NCBI RefSeq assembly: GCF_000005505.3
Contig: NC_016134.3
Span: forward strand, 34,720,150-34,784,149
DNA length: 64,000 bases
Direction: 5' to 3'
Source: Brachypodium distachyon
Lineage: Eukaryota > Streptophyta > Magnoliopsida > Poales > Poaceae
Of this stretch, positions 33,462 through 44,306 are shown piece by piece (within the stretch, counting starts at the first letter, position 1; every line of letters begins with the position of its first letter). Below the pieces are notes generated by a model, which saw only the letters and a program-made list of their open reading frames with translations, was not told the DNA's origin and searched no databases. Both the position numbers and the translations under genes were made by a program.

Positions 33462-35595
33462 AACCCTGTCAATCTTGTAACCGTAAATTGTAGAATTGTT
33501 CAGCAAATTTTGGCAGTTACTGATATCTATCTCAATTCTGGGTCTCAGAGATTTTGTTTTGCATCTATTGGTAATGCTCTCGAGTCCGGAGTCCTTTGTT
33601 CACCTTATGTACTCTGTGGTGTAGAGACAACGCAAAGGCCATGTGCAGTTTGTACACCAGTGCCAACTCATTTGTTTCAGTTGACTCTTCTAATACTGAC
33701 TCAGACCGTGCAGTCTGATTGTTAGTTCATTGGATATGATTATTGCATATGGATGTTTTACAACAATCTTCGTTTGATACTGAAATGTTGCTACTTGCAA
33801 GAGGCATCGATAGTCACAAATGTTACGGCAAGAATGTCGCATGTATAGCAGGGCCCATGTGACAAAAGTTACAATGTACTCCCTCCAATCCGGAATAAGT
33901 GTTGAAATTTAGTACAAAGTTGTAAATCCCGACACTTGTTATGAATCCTTATGCCTCTGTCAGCTGCCACAGGAACTATTCATCTTCCTCAAAACATATG
34001 TGCCTTTCCAACTTCTGTATCCTTCTAAAACTTGCCATATTCTCCTTTCTTCTAAGTTCTAACCATAATTATCCTATCCAAATCCCTGCAACCACAGTAG
34101 AATTCGATCTCAGTTACAAACAGGGAAGTGATATGCGGTACAAGAAAATCCGAGTTACAACAAGGGAAGTAATCTGCAGTACAAGAGAATTCGATCCTGA
34201 TTGCGGGAAGGTATGCCTGTTTCTCATTGTTTATCTACTAAGTTTTTCAGAACGTGTTTATCTACTTAATTGCTTGTATCCAATCTATAAACGCTCCAAT
34301 AACATGCCTTTTGATTTCTCAGCTGGCAAATCTAGGCAACGGAAGGCGAATTGCTTGAGATGGAGATGCAGGACAAGAAGACTTTGCAATCCTTGACGAA
34401 GATGATTTTGTGGTCGACTTGGAGAATGATTCGGATGAACATGCAGTGTTTTTGGATGAATATGTGGTTTTAGAATTGTACGAGATTTTTGTATCTCAGT
34501 CTATCACTCTTGTTAAAAAACACGTCTGAAACTCGTACTGAAACTCATGCAGTTTGTTTGCTTGCAAGTCTGAAACTAGTCTGTCGTTTTTCAAGAAAAA
34601 AAAGGTGATGGATCAGAAATGTGGCGAGAGTTCACCCTTAAAAAAAACCGACGCACAAAAGAATAAAAACAAAGTGTCGGTCGCAGACGAGCAGGTACAA
34701 CTGCACGAGAAGAGAAGATGACAATGCATACAATCAACGACTGGTCTTGTCGAAGCTGTAGCAGTGCGTGCGTAGCTGCAGGCCTTTCTGCTGCAAAGAA
34801 CTTCACTGTTAACTAACTGCAGCGTACCTCTACAGTAGTAGTACTCCAGTAGCACGAGAGCACGGACACGATGGACGGATGGATGGAACGCGAGGTAAAA
34901 GCTGTTGTCTGAATGGTGGATCGAATCTGCTCAGTTATGCATCACATCAGAGCGCTGTTTCCAGTGCAGGCTGCGTGCGCGGCTGCACGGTGACGCGGCG
35001 TTCTGTTGCTGCCACCGTTGATTCTGAAATTCTCGTCTCCTTTTGTCTGGCTCCTGAACCAAAACCTTGCATCCCCTCGCACTCGATTCATGTAGCACTG
35101 TTGTAGCAGCAGGGGTTTAGCCTTTCTCTTTCTTCTTTCAGGACTGACTGCGGCAAAATTATCAAACAGAAAGGACTTGAAAGAAGGGACGTGCCGTAGC
35201 TTGTCTCAAGTCTCAACTACTGTGCGGACTGCAGAGACACGAGCGTGAACATAAAGCACCAGATTGCGGAGCCGCAGACGAGTCACAGGGCAAACAGTCT
35301 CGTGTCTGTGAACATAAAACACCAACACCATTGCCCATCTGATCTGCCAGAAGCCGGAAAAGCGACGACCCAGGAGACGGTCATGGGCGCTGGCTGGTCC
35401 GGCACTGCTAGTATAGCTGCAATGCGCCGGCCCTGATTTCTTATCGGTAGCCGAGAGCCCGAGACGGATCGATCCAGAATTCCGGAGTCCAACAAACCTT
35501 CCTTTTTTCTTCTCGCCGTTTCACGTCGATCGCAGGGTTTCCGCCTAAAAAGGGTCGTCGTCCAGTCCACCACTTGCTCCTCTAGTCTAGGCTGC
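33462..35595. other. Spacer downstream of the CPP1-like gene
   Basis: The first 300-400 bases are probable CPP1-like 3' UTR. A half Stowaway (about 33882) and a weak acidic gene fragment (34080-34474) follow. The rest, up to the LTR element at 35596, shows no supported feature. Confidence 0.5.
34080..34474 (+). pseudogene. Possible host-gene fragment with acidic C-terminus
   Basis: An open stretch to a donor-like GGGAAG|GTATGC at 34208, followed by an acceptor-like TTTCTCAG near 34321, leads to an acidic reading frame. It contains EDFAILDEDDFVVDLEND and ends in VVL at about 34473. The two parts do not join in an obvious phase. A 40-bp tandem duplication (34114-34194) lies in the first part. 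I do not recognise the parent gene. It may be a captured or decayed fragment. Confidence 0.3.
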
Positions 35596-35928
35596 TGTTA
35601 CCAAAAACGGCGGATGCACGATCAAGAATGACACCGAGTCACGATATTTGTTAACGAGGTTCGGGTCAAAACCTACATTTTGGGGCATGTCTATGGGCGC
35701 TCTTCCCCCCATAATACCGCAACACCGGCCATCCTGGGTGCCGGCACAACCCGCCGGCTTCCCTGCGAGTTTATTGTTATTATGTTGTCATGATTTTTTT
35801 TGGTTACCCCGCGGTGCTTTTATATATTAGGTCCGGATTACACGTGTTCGACTCTAACACCTAACCCTCCGCTAATCTAAGTCCAACTGTAACCCTACTC
35901 GTACACATATTCAACACATATCTCAACA
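35596..35928 (-). repeat. 3' LTR (333 bp) of the palindromic LTR element
   Basis: On the minus strand the LTR starts TGTTGAGATATG at 35928 and ends GGTAACA at 35596. A TATA-like CTAATATATAAAAG is at about 35820-35833. Its first 121 bases recur at 40425-40545, and its last ~170 bases recur in inverse orientation at 39691-39860. Confidence 0.85.
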
Positions 35929-37350
35929 AACTCCACCTTGGCGAATATGTCCCTCACCACCTTGAAGCCGTCATGCACGAACCTCCGTGTACCTTGGACT
36001 TGAACATGAGTTTCACTGCTACTTCCTTGACATCACATGACTCCACCTGCAACCGCAGTCCCTTCCTTTTCATTAACAGTCAATGCTCCCAAGAAAAATA
36101 AGTTCATCCAAACTCCCGCCTTGTGTTCCTAACTTCCCGGAGTATCCGTTCAACGCAATAACACACTGATCATAAGGTCACCATACCCGACAACACCGTG
36201 TATCGTCATCCTGATAGCCTCTTCCTTGATCTATGTGAAAGTGAACAACTCACATGTTAGATGCCATATATAAGAGTTATCTGAACTCATCATCCTCGCA
36301 ATTGTTGACCGTCTTCATGAAACTTGAAGGAATTTCGCCGTCGCCCTTCAGTCACCTTGAGTCAAATTCCAGTTGTCTCACCCTTTTCGGATAGTCTTCT
36401 ACATGTCATACGGCTATAGCACTCCGCCTCCTTCTACATCCCATCGCCTGCGAATTGCCATGTGCATCGAACATCAACGAATATACGGCCATGTGCTCTC
36501 TAAGTCTTTGACAATACAGACTTTCCAAAAATACTTTCACAGATTCCCCATGGCCGACTCTTGTCCATCACCATCCCGATAGACCCAGTCACCAACTTGA
36601 ACCTGGTACTCGCCAACACTGCTTTAACACCCCTGCACACATGTCAAACCACTGTCTGACCGCATATGCCCTGGTCTGTTGCGTGTCCCGTGCTTATCGC
36701 ACACCTCGCCGCTATCACCGCGTCGAGCATCCGCAATCTTGGCCAAGATCTACTGCGTAGCATACCCATACCATCTCAGGCCCCACTGCGCCACGTGTTG
36801 CCACGCCACAGAATTCGGACACCATCAACCCTCACGCTCCTACGTCGTTGTCGCCGATTTCACCATCCTCTTCTGTTCCGACCGACATCTCTGTCGATCC
36901 ACCAGACTGTCGTCTGACCCCAACCGAAATTGTCCGACTGTAACCGTGCTCCACCTTGCGTCGTGCCATCCAACACCAAGTGTATTGCTCGACGCCTTGT
37001 TGACACACGATCCTCACGACACGCTCCAGGCTACTCCAAGCCTTATACGCGTGTCGTCTCTTGTCGCCTAAAGCCACGCTGCACCGCATCCAACGTCCTT
37101 TCAAAGCTCCTGACAAACCAACACTGCCTGCTCTTCAAAGAAACTCCTGAAATCGCTAGACCCTCCGTATGCAATCACCTCTTTTCCTTCCCGCAAAACT
37201 AAACTGAAAAAATTTAGATCTGCAACGGACGACTTGATCTCTGGTTCTCACCTATAGCCAGACTTTCTTTGGTTCGTACCCTTGCCTTGCCTTGCCACGC
37301 TGAGTCATCTTATGGATTAGTGCACGTAATGTGCTTTGGTTCGTAACAAG

Positions 37351-37362
37351 TGGTATCAGAGC
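37351..37362 (+). promoter_or_regulatory. Primer-binding site (initiator tRNA-Met type)
   Basis: TGGTATCAGAGC follows GTAACAAG, the expected position after an LTR end. This is the standard initiator-Met-tRNA-complementary PBS of many plant copia and non-autonomous elements. It faces the plus strand, opposite to the outer element. Confidence 0.8.
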
Positions 37363-39690
37363 GAGGTTGAGGGGTTGCGGAAGATCTTGTGGGAGGTGCG
37401 AGGATCATGCTCGACGGGGGCCGCGGAACGTCCAATCGGTGCAAGGTGGAGCATGGTGGCGATCGGATTCGCGATCGGTGGAGTCGAACACTTCAGGCAG
37501 GCGGCCTAAACCGTTCGATGGACTGCAGTTGGCAAGGATCGACCAGGCGTGGTGATCGGGCCGACACAGTGGCCGGGAAGATGTCGTGGATCGGACGACG
37601 GCTTCGGCTCGCGATCAGACCGGCGACCAGACGCAGGGGCGACCGGATAGATCGGGGCGGGATGCATCGCGGTATAGCGGTGGATCGGGTGTAGCACAGG
37701 ACGGCATGGTGGCCCGGTGGACGAGTTGTGTCGACGATGTAGGTGGCCAGGGTGCAACACGGATTTGTGCATATAATTTGCAAAGGGTGCGACTGTTGCA
37801 AAGTGTTGGCGGCTGCGTGACAGACACCAGAGTTTCGTCGGACGAGGCCGCGGGAGATGGATTGAAAATCTGAGTAAGAGTTCTATTGCATACGTGTAAA
37901 GACGGGGGCACACATGGATTTTTGTTCACAGGTTTCCTTTGAATCAACGGAAGGAAAGTCATCGGCGTGGGCACAGAGTAAAGGAAGGATTTGCATGCAA
38001 GACTAGTTGGGCTCGGATTCCAAGAAGAAAAGGAAAAAGACATGCTCTGAGAGTACTAATCGGATTGGAATTCAAGGAGTGAAGAAACAGAAGAAAACTT
38101 GCATGTATATGTATGTTAGGCCTTCACGTGTGATGCTGTTCTGGTCGGGTTCAAAGGAAAAAGGCAAAGGACAAAAGGACAAGGGAGGCTAGGTGCGGGG
38201 CGTCTGATTCCAGGATTGATAGCAATGGGGTCAGGAGCAGGTGCCGGGAGGCCGACGGACCGCGTGCGTCGCAGCGTGGGCAGAAGCCGAGGCCGAGTCT
38301 GTGCGGCAAGAGGGCAAGGCCGAGTAGGACACCAGGAGAAGAACAGGGACTCAAAGAGCTAATCCATGACACGATAAAACGTCTGGCAAGGCAGGTTACA
38401 AACTACCGAAGGCTAGCTGCAGGCTGGAGACAGAGGTCAAGTTCATCTGTTGCATATCATATTTTTCCAAGTGCCGAAGTTCTGCAGCAAGGAAAAAAGG
38501 ATGATTGCATACATAAGTGAAAAGATCTCAGGAGTTTCTCTGAAGGGCAGACTAGTGTTGGTTTGTCGGGAGCTTTGACAGGACGGTGGGTGCGTGCAGC
38601 CTGGCTTCAGGTGACGAGAGACGGCGCACGTATAAGGATAGGAGTAGCCTGGAGCGTGTCGTGAGGATCGTGTGTCTAAAAGGTGTTGAGCAATACACTT
38701 GGTGTTGAGATGTCACGACGCAAGGTGGAGCACGGTCGCAGTCGGACAAGTTCGACTGGGGTCAGACGACAGTCTGGCGGATCGACGGGGATGTTGGTCG
38801 GAACAGAAGAGGACAGAAGATCGGTGACAACGACGTATGAGCGTGAGGGTTGATGGTGTCTGAATTCTGTGGCGTGGCAACACGTGGCGCATGCCTGAGG
38901 GGTGCGTGGAACTCGGCATCGGTCGGGTATGACTGATGGATCGGCAGTGGGGCCTGAGATGGTGTGGGTTAACTACCCGATAGATCTTGGCCAAGATTGC
39001 GGATGCTCGACGCAGTAATAGCGGCGAGGCGGGCGGTAAGCACGGGACACGGAACCAGACCAGGGCATATGCGGTTAGACAATGGTTTGACATGTGTGCA
39101 TGGGTGCTAAAGCAGTATTGGCGAGTACTAGGTTCAAGTTGGTGACTGGGTCTATCGGGATGGTGATGGACAAGAGTCAGCCATGGGGAATCTGAGAAAG
39201 TATTTTTTTTTGGAAAGTCCGGATTGTCAAAGGCTTAGAGAGCACATGGCTGTATATTCTGTGATGTTCGATGCACATGGCAAAGTGCATGTGACGGGAT
39301 GCAGAAGGAGGCGGAGTGCGGTGGCTGTGGGACATGTAGACGACTATCCGAAAAAGATGAGACAACTGTGAATTTGACTCAAGATGACTCAAGGGCGACG
39401 GCGAAATTCCTTCAAGTTTCATGAGGACAGTCAACGATGGCAAGGATGATGAGTTCAGGTAACTCTTATATATGGCACCTAACATGTGAGTTGTTCATTT
39501 TCACATAGATCAAGGAAGAGGCTACCAGGGTGACGATACATCGGCGTTGTCAAATATGATGACTTTATGATCGGTGTGTGATGGCGTTGAACGGATACTC
39601 CGGGAAGTTAGGAACACAAGGTGTGAGTGTGGATGAACTTATATTTTGTGGGAGCATTGACTGTTAATGAAAAGGAAGGGAATAGGCTCG

Positions 39691-39860
39691 AGGGGGAGCC
39701 GGCGGCTTGTGCCGGCGCCTAGGGTGGCCGGTGTTGCGGTATTATGGGGGGAGGAGCGCCTATAGTCATGCCCCGGGGATGCAGGCTTCGGCCGAACCTC
39801 GTTAACAAATATCGTGCATCGGTGTCATACTTGATTGTGCATCCGCCGGTTTTCATAACA
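39691..39860 (+). repeat. Partial LTR of the inner, plus-oriented copy
   Basis: This is a 3' LTR half ending ...TTTCATAACA, the inverse of 35596-35765. The start of this LTR and the adjoining purine tract are missing, so a deletion removed roughly 290 bases relative to the left arm. Confidence 0.78.
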
Positions 39861-40424
39861 AGTAGCCAAAGCACATTACGTGCACTAATCCTTCTCCTTA
39901 TCCAATTTGAAACGGAATAGGTTTGCAACAGTACCCTCACGTGTCTCCCTTCGTCGTGCGATTCTTCGCATGTGCTACGCCGCGCTGGCCTCTGTTGGTT
40001 GTTTTTCATCTGTAGGTACACACAGTCACGGCCCCTTGACTCAGACTTTTAATCCATATGCTGCAGCCTCGTCTGATCAAATAACTCTGCTGTCTGTCAC
40101 CTGTCGCACGACCACGTCGCCGGCACTATGTAACAGTCGCATCCTTGTACAAATTATATGCACAAGCTCGTGTTGCACCCTGGGCATGTGCATCATCGAC
40201 ACAACTCGTCCACCGTGTCACAATGTCGCCCTGTGCTACACCCGATCCACCACTACCGCGATGCATCCCGCCCCGATCTATCCGGTCGCCCCCGTGTCTG
40301 GTCACCGGTCTGATCGCGAGCCGAAGCCGTCATCCGATCCGTGACGTCTTCCCGGCCACTGTATCGGCCCGATCACCACGCCTGGTCGATTCTTGCCAAC
40401 TGCTATTATGTCTCTTTGGGCTAC

Positions 40425-40545
40425 CCCACGGTGACTTTATATATTAGACCCGGATTACACGTGTTCGATTTCAACACCTAACCCTCCGCTAATCTAAGTA
40501 CAACTGTAAACCTACGCGTATACATGTTCCACAAATATCTTAACA
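40425..40545 (-). repeat. Truncated 5' LTR of the outer copy
   Basis: It reads TGTTAAGATATT from 40545 on the minus strand and follows the 35928-35808 sequence closely, including GGAGGGTTAGGTGTT and a TATA-like CTAATATATAAAG. It then jumps directly into internal sequence near 40420, so the LTR's 3' part and the PBS are deleted. Confidence 0.8.
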
Positions 40546-42242
40546 GCTGCCGCGTCGCACTGTTCCTGCCCCGAAAGCGCGGCAACTGCTACTAGTGAAC
40601 TACTCCAGTCTCCAACTCCACCAAACGTACGTATGCAGAGCCGTGGTTTCCCGACACCGGAAGTATCAATCGACGTCACGGAGTTCTTCCGGAGCCCTGT
40701 GAGCGAGATCCAGACACGACCCGACACGCGACGTGGGTCTGCTACGAGAGACGGCGATGCACGATCCGCGAGTCGCGAGAGCTTGCGGCACGACACGTCA
40801 AAAACGGCGACGTGTTCGAAGTTCGAACGTACTAGATCTCGTGCGCGAGCGCGCCACGTAACCGTGTTCTCTTTTCTGCTCTCTAGCTAGGCTATCGGCA
40901 TCGGTCGAGAAGGTACGTAGCGCGCGTGGCTAGCTACCTAGGATAAGCTTAGCTAGCCCGGTTGTTGGTGAGGTGAGAGACACGCTGGCCGGCGGCAAAA
41001 GGACTAGTTTTTGTCCGAGTTGAGAACGACGCACGGCTTTCTCGGTTACGCTGGGGCGGTTAAATTTTCAAAGTGCCAATCAATTAATCAGTGTGGCATG
41101 ACTTCTTCTTGGTTAATCTTGCGCATCACGCTTGAAATCAATGCATGCGCGCGACTTGTTGTTACTGGAAAGATAAGGACGACGACAGACGCACAAAAGG
41201 TCATTTTCCTCCAGATCGATCACACACACACATATATATCCGTGTTCATGGCGCGGGTCCCTGCTTGGTTTAATAAACAACTAATACCGAAGTCTTTTCG
41301 TTCATTTTAGGATCATGGATTTCGCATGAACGATCACCACCGTGTGAGTGGAGCATAAACAATCGATTATGAAATTTTTTAAGACGGCCCATTTGGATCA
41401 TAGGGGACACACGTAAGTTTTGTATAGGTCCCCGTGTAATTCACGGTCGTCTGTGGGTAAATAGAAGAAGAGAGGCCATCCCGTTGCCATCCGTCAAGCG
41501 GCCTGTCCTCGTCATTGGATCAGTGGATGATTAATTTGTCCAATGAGCCAATGAACTACTAGTATTACTACTAGAGCTAGCCAGTAGATGCATGGATTTA
41601 TTCGTGATAGGACACATGACCGGAAATTTATTCGTGATATATTACTACTGGCTAGCCAGTACTGCCTCTTGAGTCCTGGCTCACAAGGCCACAGCGACGG
41701 CCAGCTGACTGAAGCCATGGATGGATCTTGGCTAGCTTGTGATAGGTATCTACTAGCCTCATCAATCCAACGATGATGATAGGTTAAGTAGTGGTGCGCC
41801 ATAACCTTGTCTATCATTTTTTTTGTTCCGTGATGGGCAAAAGTTAGACTTGGAAATTGGAATTAGAAGGGAGCAATGATTTGGCAGGGAATCTAGGCCA
41901 AATGTGATGTCCTCCTCCAAGACTCCAAGTGACCACACTACCTATATGCATGCATGCACGTGCCTTGTGGCAAAGGTCACACTTGAATGGCAATTATGAA
42001 GTAGAATTCGTCCATATCTTGCCGAATCTGGTTAATCTCGTGGAAAGGTTCAGGGAATAATCGTCGTGCGCAAACTTAACTACCGGCGAGCTTACCAAAT
42101 CAACGTGGCAGTAGTACGGCTAGATGATTGAATAGTATTTTTTTGACAAAACATAAATTCTATCCAGATCTAAACGGATTTGCATAATACAAAACCTAAG
42201 TCATTTGAACTCAATTAGTTGATGTATATTCTATAAGACTAA

Positions 42243-42522
42243 GACCTTTTTTGGCACTAGTGTTTCTAGCGTTTGTAGAGTATTACCCGCCTTAAATGCA
42301 AAAACACTGAAACCACAAATGAGTTGTTTGGTGGGCATGGATTACAGGGGATAATACCTAGATTTTCTCAACAAAATATCTCATTTTTGTATCAATTTAA
42401 AACATTTTTCTTACTAGTGTTTTGGGGTGGAAGGGGGTTTGAGGGTATAGGATGAACACTCCATCCCCTCAAATACGCAATACACTTGTGGCTAAAAGAT
42501 ACACCAGTGCCAAATAGGGCCG
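42243..42522. mobile_element. Tourist-like MITE (PIF/Harbinger type)
   Basis: The ends GACCTTTTTTGGCACTAGTGT and ACACCAGTGCCAAATAGGGCCG are imperfect inverted repeats. The trinucleotide taa flanks both sides (42240-42242 and 42523-42525), the target preference of PIF/Harbinger. The length of 280 bp is typical. Confidence 0.65.
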
Positions 42523-42880
42523 TAAGGATTTACAACGTTAGTGAAATTTCATAGTGTCCCTGTTTGTAAACCCGGGCTCTCATTGACGGATTTTGCAACA
42601 TTTTGTAGTCACTAGTTATGTTGATTGGAGAGCATTGAGCTCACATGCTTCCGCCTTGATAAAATTTGAATGAATATTCGCAAGTACAAATAAATTGAAA
42701 ATTCAGACATGCTGGTGTTTAATATAATAAGGGGGAGCTAATGTAGGGGTACCGCAGGATAAGCTCCCTTGTGGTCACTTTTATTGTTGTTTTTTCATAT
42801 ATATTTTCTTCATTCAGTTTTCTTAACTCTCAATTTATTGGAAGGACTTTTTAATTTTCATGAATTTCCAATTTTCTATA

Positions 42881-42989
42881 CTCCCTCCAATCTATATTAA
42901 TTGTCTCAAATTTGCTCAAATATAGATGTATCTATGCCTAATGTCTAGACACATGTAATATATCGACAACTAATGTGGATCGGAGGGAG
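42881..42989. mobile_element. Stowaway MITE, ~111-bp family
   Basis: The inverted ends CTCCCTCCAATCTATATTAATTGTC and GACAACTAATGTGGATCGGAGGGAG are flanked by TA. It has the same core as the copies at 24069, 27455 and 30581. Confidence 0.87.
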
Positions 42990-43144
42990 TATCAATTTTT
43001 ATAAACTTTCAGTTTCTAATAAAACTTAAAAATAACATGCACACAACATACACATGGGTCGACCATATATTGGAGGACGAGCCACGCCGATGGAGCGGGG
43101 AGGAGCACGAATTGCCGGTGGGCAACGTGGATCCAGGACTAATG

Positions 43145-43357
43145 GTGTGTTTGGTTTGTGCCACATCTAGCCCTACCAAATGTGGGCAAACAATTTCCAA
43201 CCCTCACTTTGCCAACTATTGGCAAGATTCTGTAGAGAGATGTAAGACTCCACATTTGCAACCAAATTTTTGGCAACAAACCAAACAGGAACCAAAAGAT
43301 CATTGCTTGCCAACTAATTATTTGGCATGACTAGTTTTGGCTTGCAACCAAACACAC
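43145..43357. mobile_element. TIR element (213 bp), superfamily unclear
   Basis: GTGTGTTTGGTT at the left and AACCAAACACAC at the right are perfect 12-bp inverted repeats. Sub-terminal TTTGGCA/TGCCAA motifs occur in both halves. I could not find a convincing target duplication, so the superfamily (hAT or PIF) is open. Confidence 0.6.
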
Positions 43358-43370
43358 TTTGAATCCATAT

Positions 43371-43436
43371 GAGAGAGAGAGAGAGGAAAAGGGAAAAGAT
43401 AGAGAGGAGGAGAGAAAAAGAGAGAAAAGGTGAGGT
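43371..43436 (+). repeat. GA-rich microsatellite
   Basis: A GAGAGAGA run followed by AG-rich purine sequence immediately precedes the Tat/Retand 5' LTR. Confidence 0.8.
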
Positions 43437-43443
43437 CCACCTA

Positions 43444-44243
43444 TGTCGGGAGGATGACCCCGGGTAGGGTCATGACGACACGCTTTAGCCGAGATGACGA
43501 AGGCAAAGCGGGCATGGCTGTGTATGCTGGCACGGTTGAGCCAAACTAATACTAAGCCGGCATACCGGGAGTATGCCGGCATGACTATCTTGTCTTATGA
43601 GCTTACAGGATAAGGACGAGCACCCTGATCTTGGCGAGCGCCAAGATGTCTCAACGGTCTCATCCTGACCGCGCGGCGCAAAGTAAAGCAACGCTATCTT
43701 CATCACGGGAAAGCAGTCGTCGCTTACGTTGCGGTGCCAGACGACTGCGCAAAGGCAGCACCGAAAGAGAATTTCTGACGGGAGCCGGCAGGTGACAACA
43801 GTTCTTGTTGCAGGGTGCCAGGGAAAGTAAAGTTGCCTTGTCCCCTGCAGTGCCACCCAAAGGGAACCAACCCGCGTGCCCGGCGGGGCCCAAAGAATGT
43901 GACGTTAGGACACGGCCCGCATGTCAGTGTGACACGGGCGGCCTATAAATAGAGAACTACCCCTCCCCGTGGAGGGGCGGGCACTCAGGCATCTAGGGTT
44001 TTCCCCTTCTTCTTCTACTTCCTCAAGAATACAGCTCAAGGAGCGCCATTGTAGAACTTCCTTATCTCGGCTAATACAACAAAGCAGGAGTAGGAGTCTT
44101 ACCTCGGCAAGAGGGCTCCGAACCTGGGTAAATCTGTGTGTGCCTGTGCATCTGTGCGTGTTTCCCTTCACGTCCTCCCTCCTCCGGTTCCTCCTTTGTC
44201 CATCGGCGCCAAGTTAAGCCATCCCATGGCATCTGCCGTGACA
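43444..44243 (+). repeat. 5' LTR of the Tat/Retand-like element
   Basis: It starts TGTCGGGAGGATGACCCC and probably ends GCCGTGACA. It contains a TATA box, CTATAAATAG, at about 43943. A primer-binding-type TTGGCG segment lies shortly downstream at 44255. The 3' boundary is accurate to about 15 bases, since no second LTR is in the window to compare. Confidence 0.7.
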
Positions 44244-44306
44244 CCACCACGATAGTTGGCGTCCACCGTGGTGCCAGCAGCGACGCTGGCTGGAGTTTTC
44301 ATCCGG

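Larger units (their letters stand above)
35596..40545 (-). mobile_element. Non-coding LTR retrotransposon (LARD-like) with palindromic rearrangement
   Basis: The outer ends are TGTTAC (35596) and TAACA (40545), flanked by the perfect 5-bp duplication gctgc (35591-35595 and 40546-40550). The outer element reads on the minus strand: its 3' LTR is at 35596-35928, preceded by a purine tract GCCAAGGTGGAGTT, and its 5' LTR start is at 40545-40425. Inside, 35596-37200 pairs as an inverted repeat with about 38490-39860. Likewise 37524-37875 pairs with about 40047-40405. A second, plus-oriented copy therefore occupies the middle, with its primer-binding site at 37351. No gag or pol is recognisable. 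A methionine-tRNA-type PBS suggests a copia-derived non-autonomous family. Confidence 0.85.
40546..43443. other. MITE-rich spacer between the two LTR-element regions
   Basis: No gene is supported. It contains a Tourist-like element (42243-42522), a Stowaway (42881-42989), a 213-bp TIR element (43145-43357) and a GA-rich run (43371-43436). Near 41565-41665 a small inverted repeat (CTAGCCAGTA) encloses a duplicated ATTTATTCGTGATA. Confidence 0.55.

Noticed and set aside
36666..37071. ORFs of 83-130 codons in the palindromic LTR element
   Set aside because: They have no gag/pol similarity, and the inverted copy does not preserve the frame.
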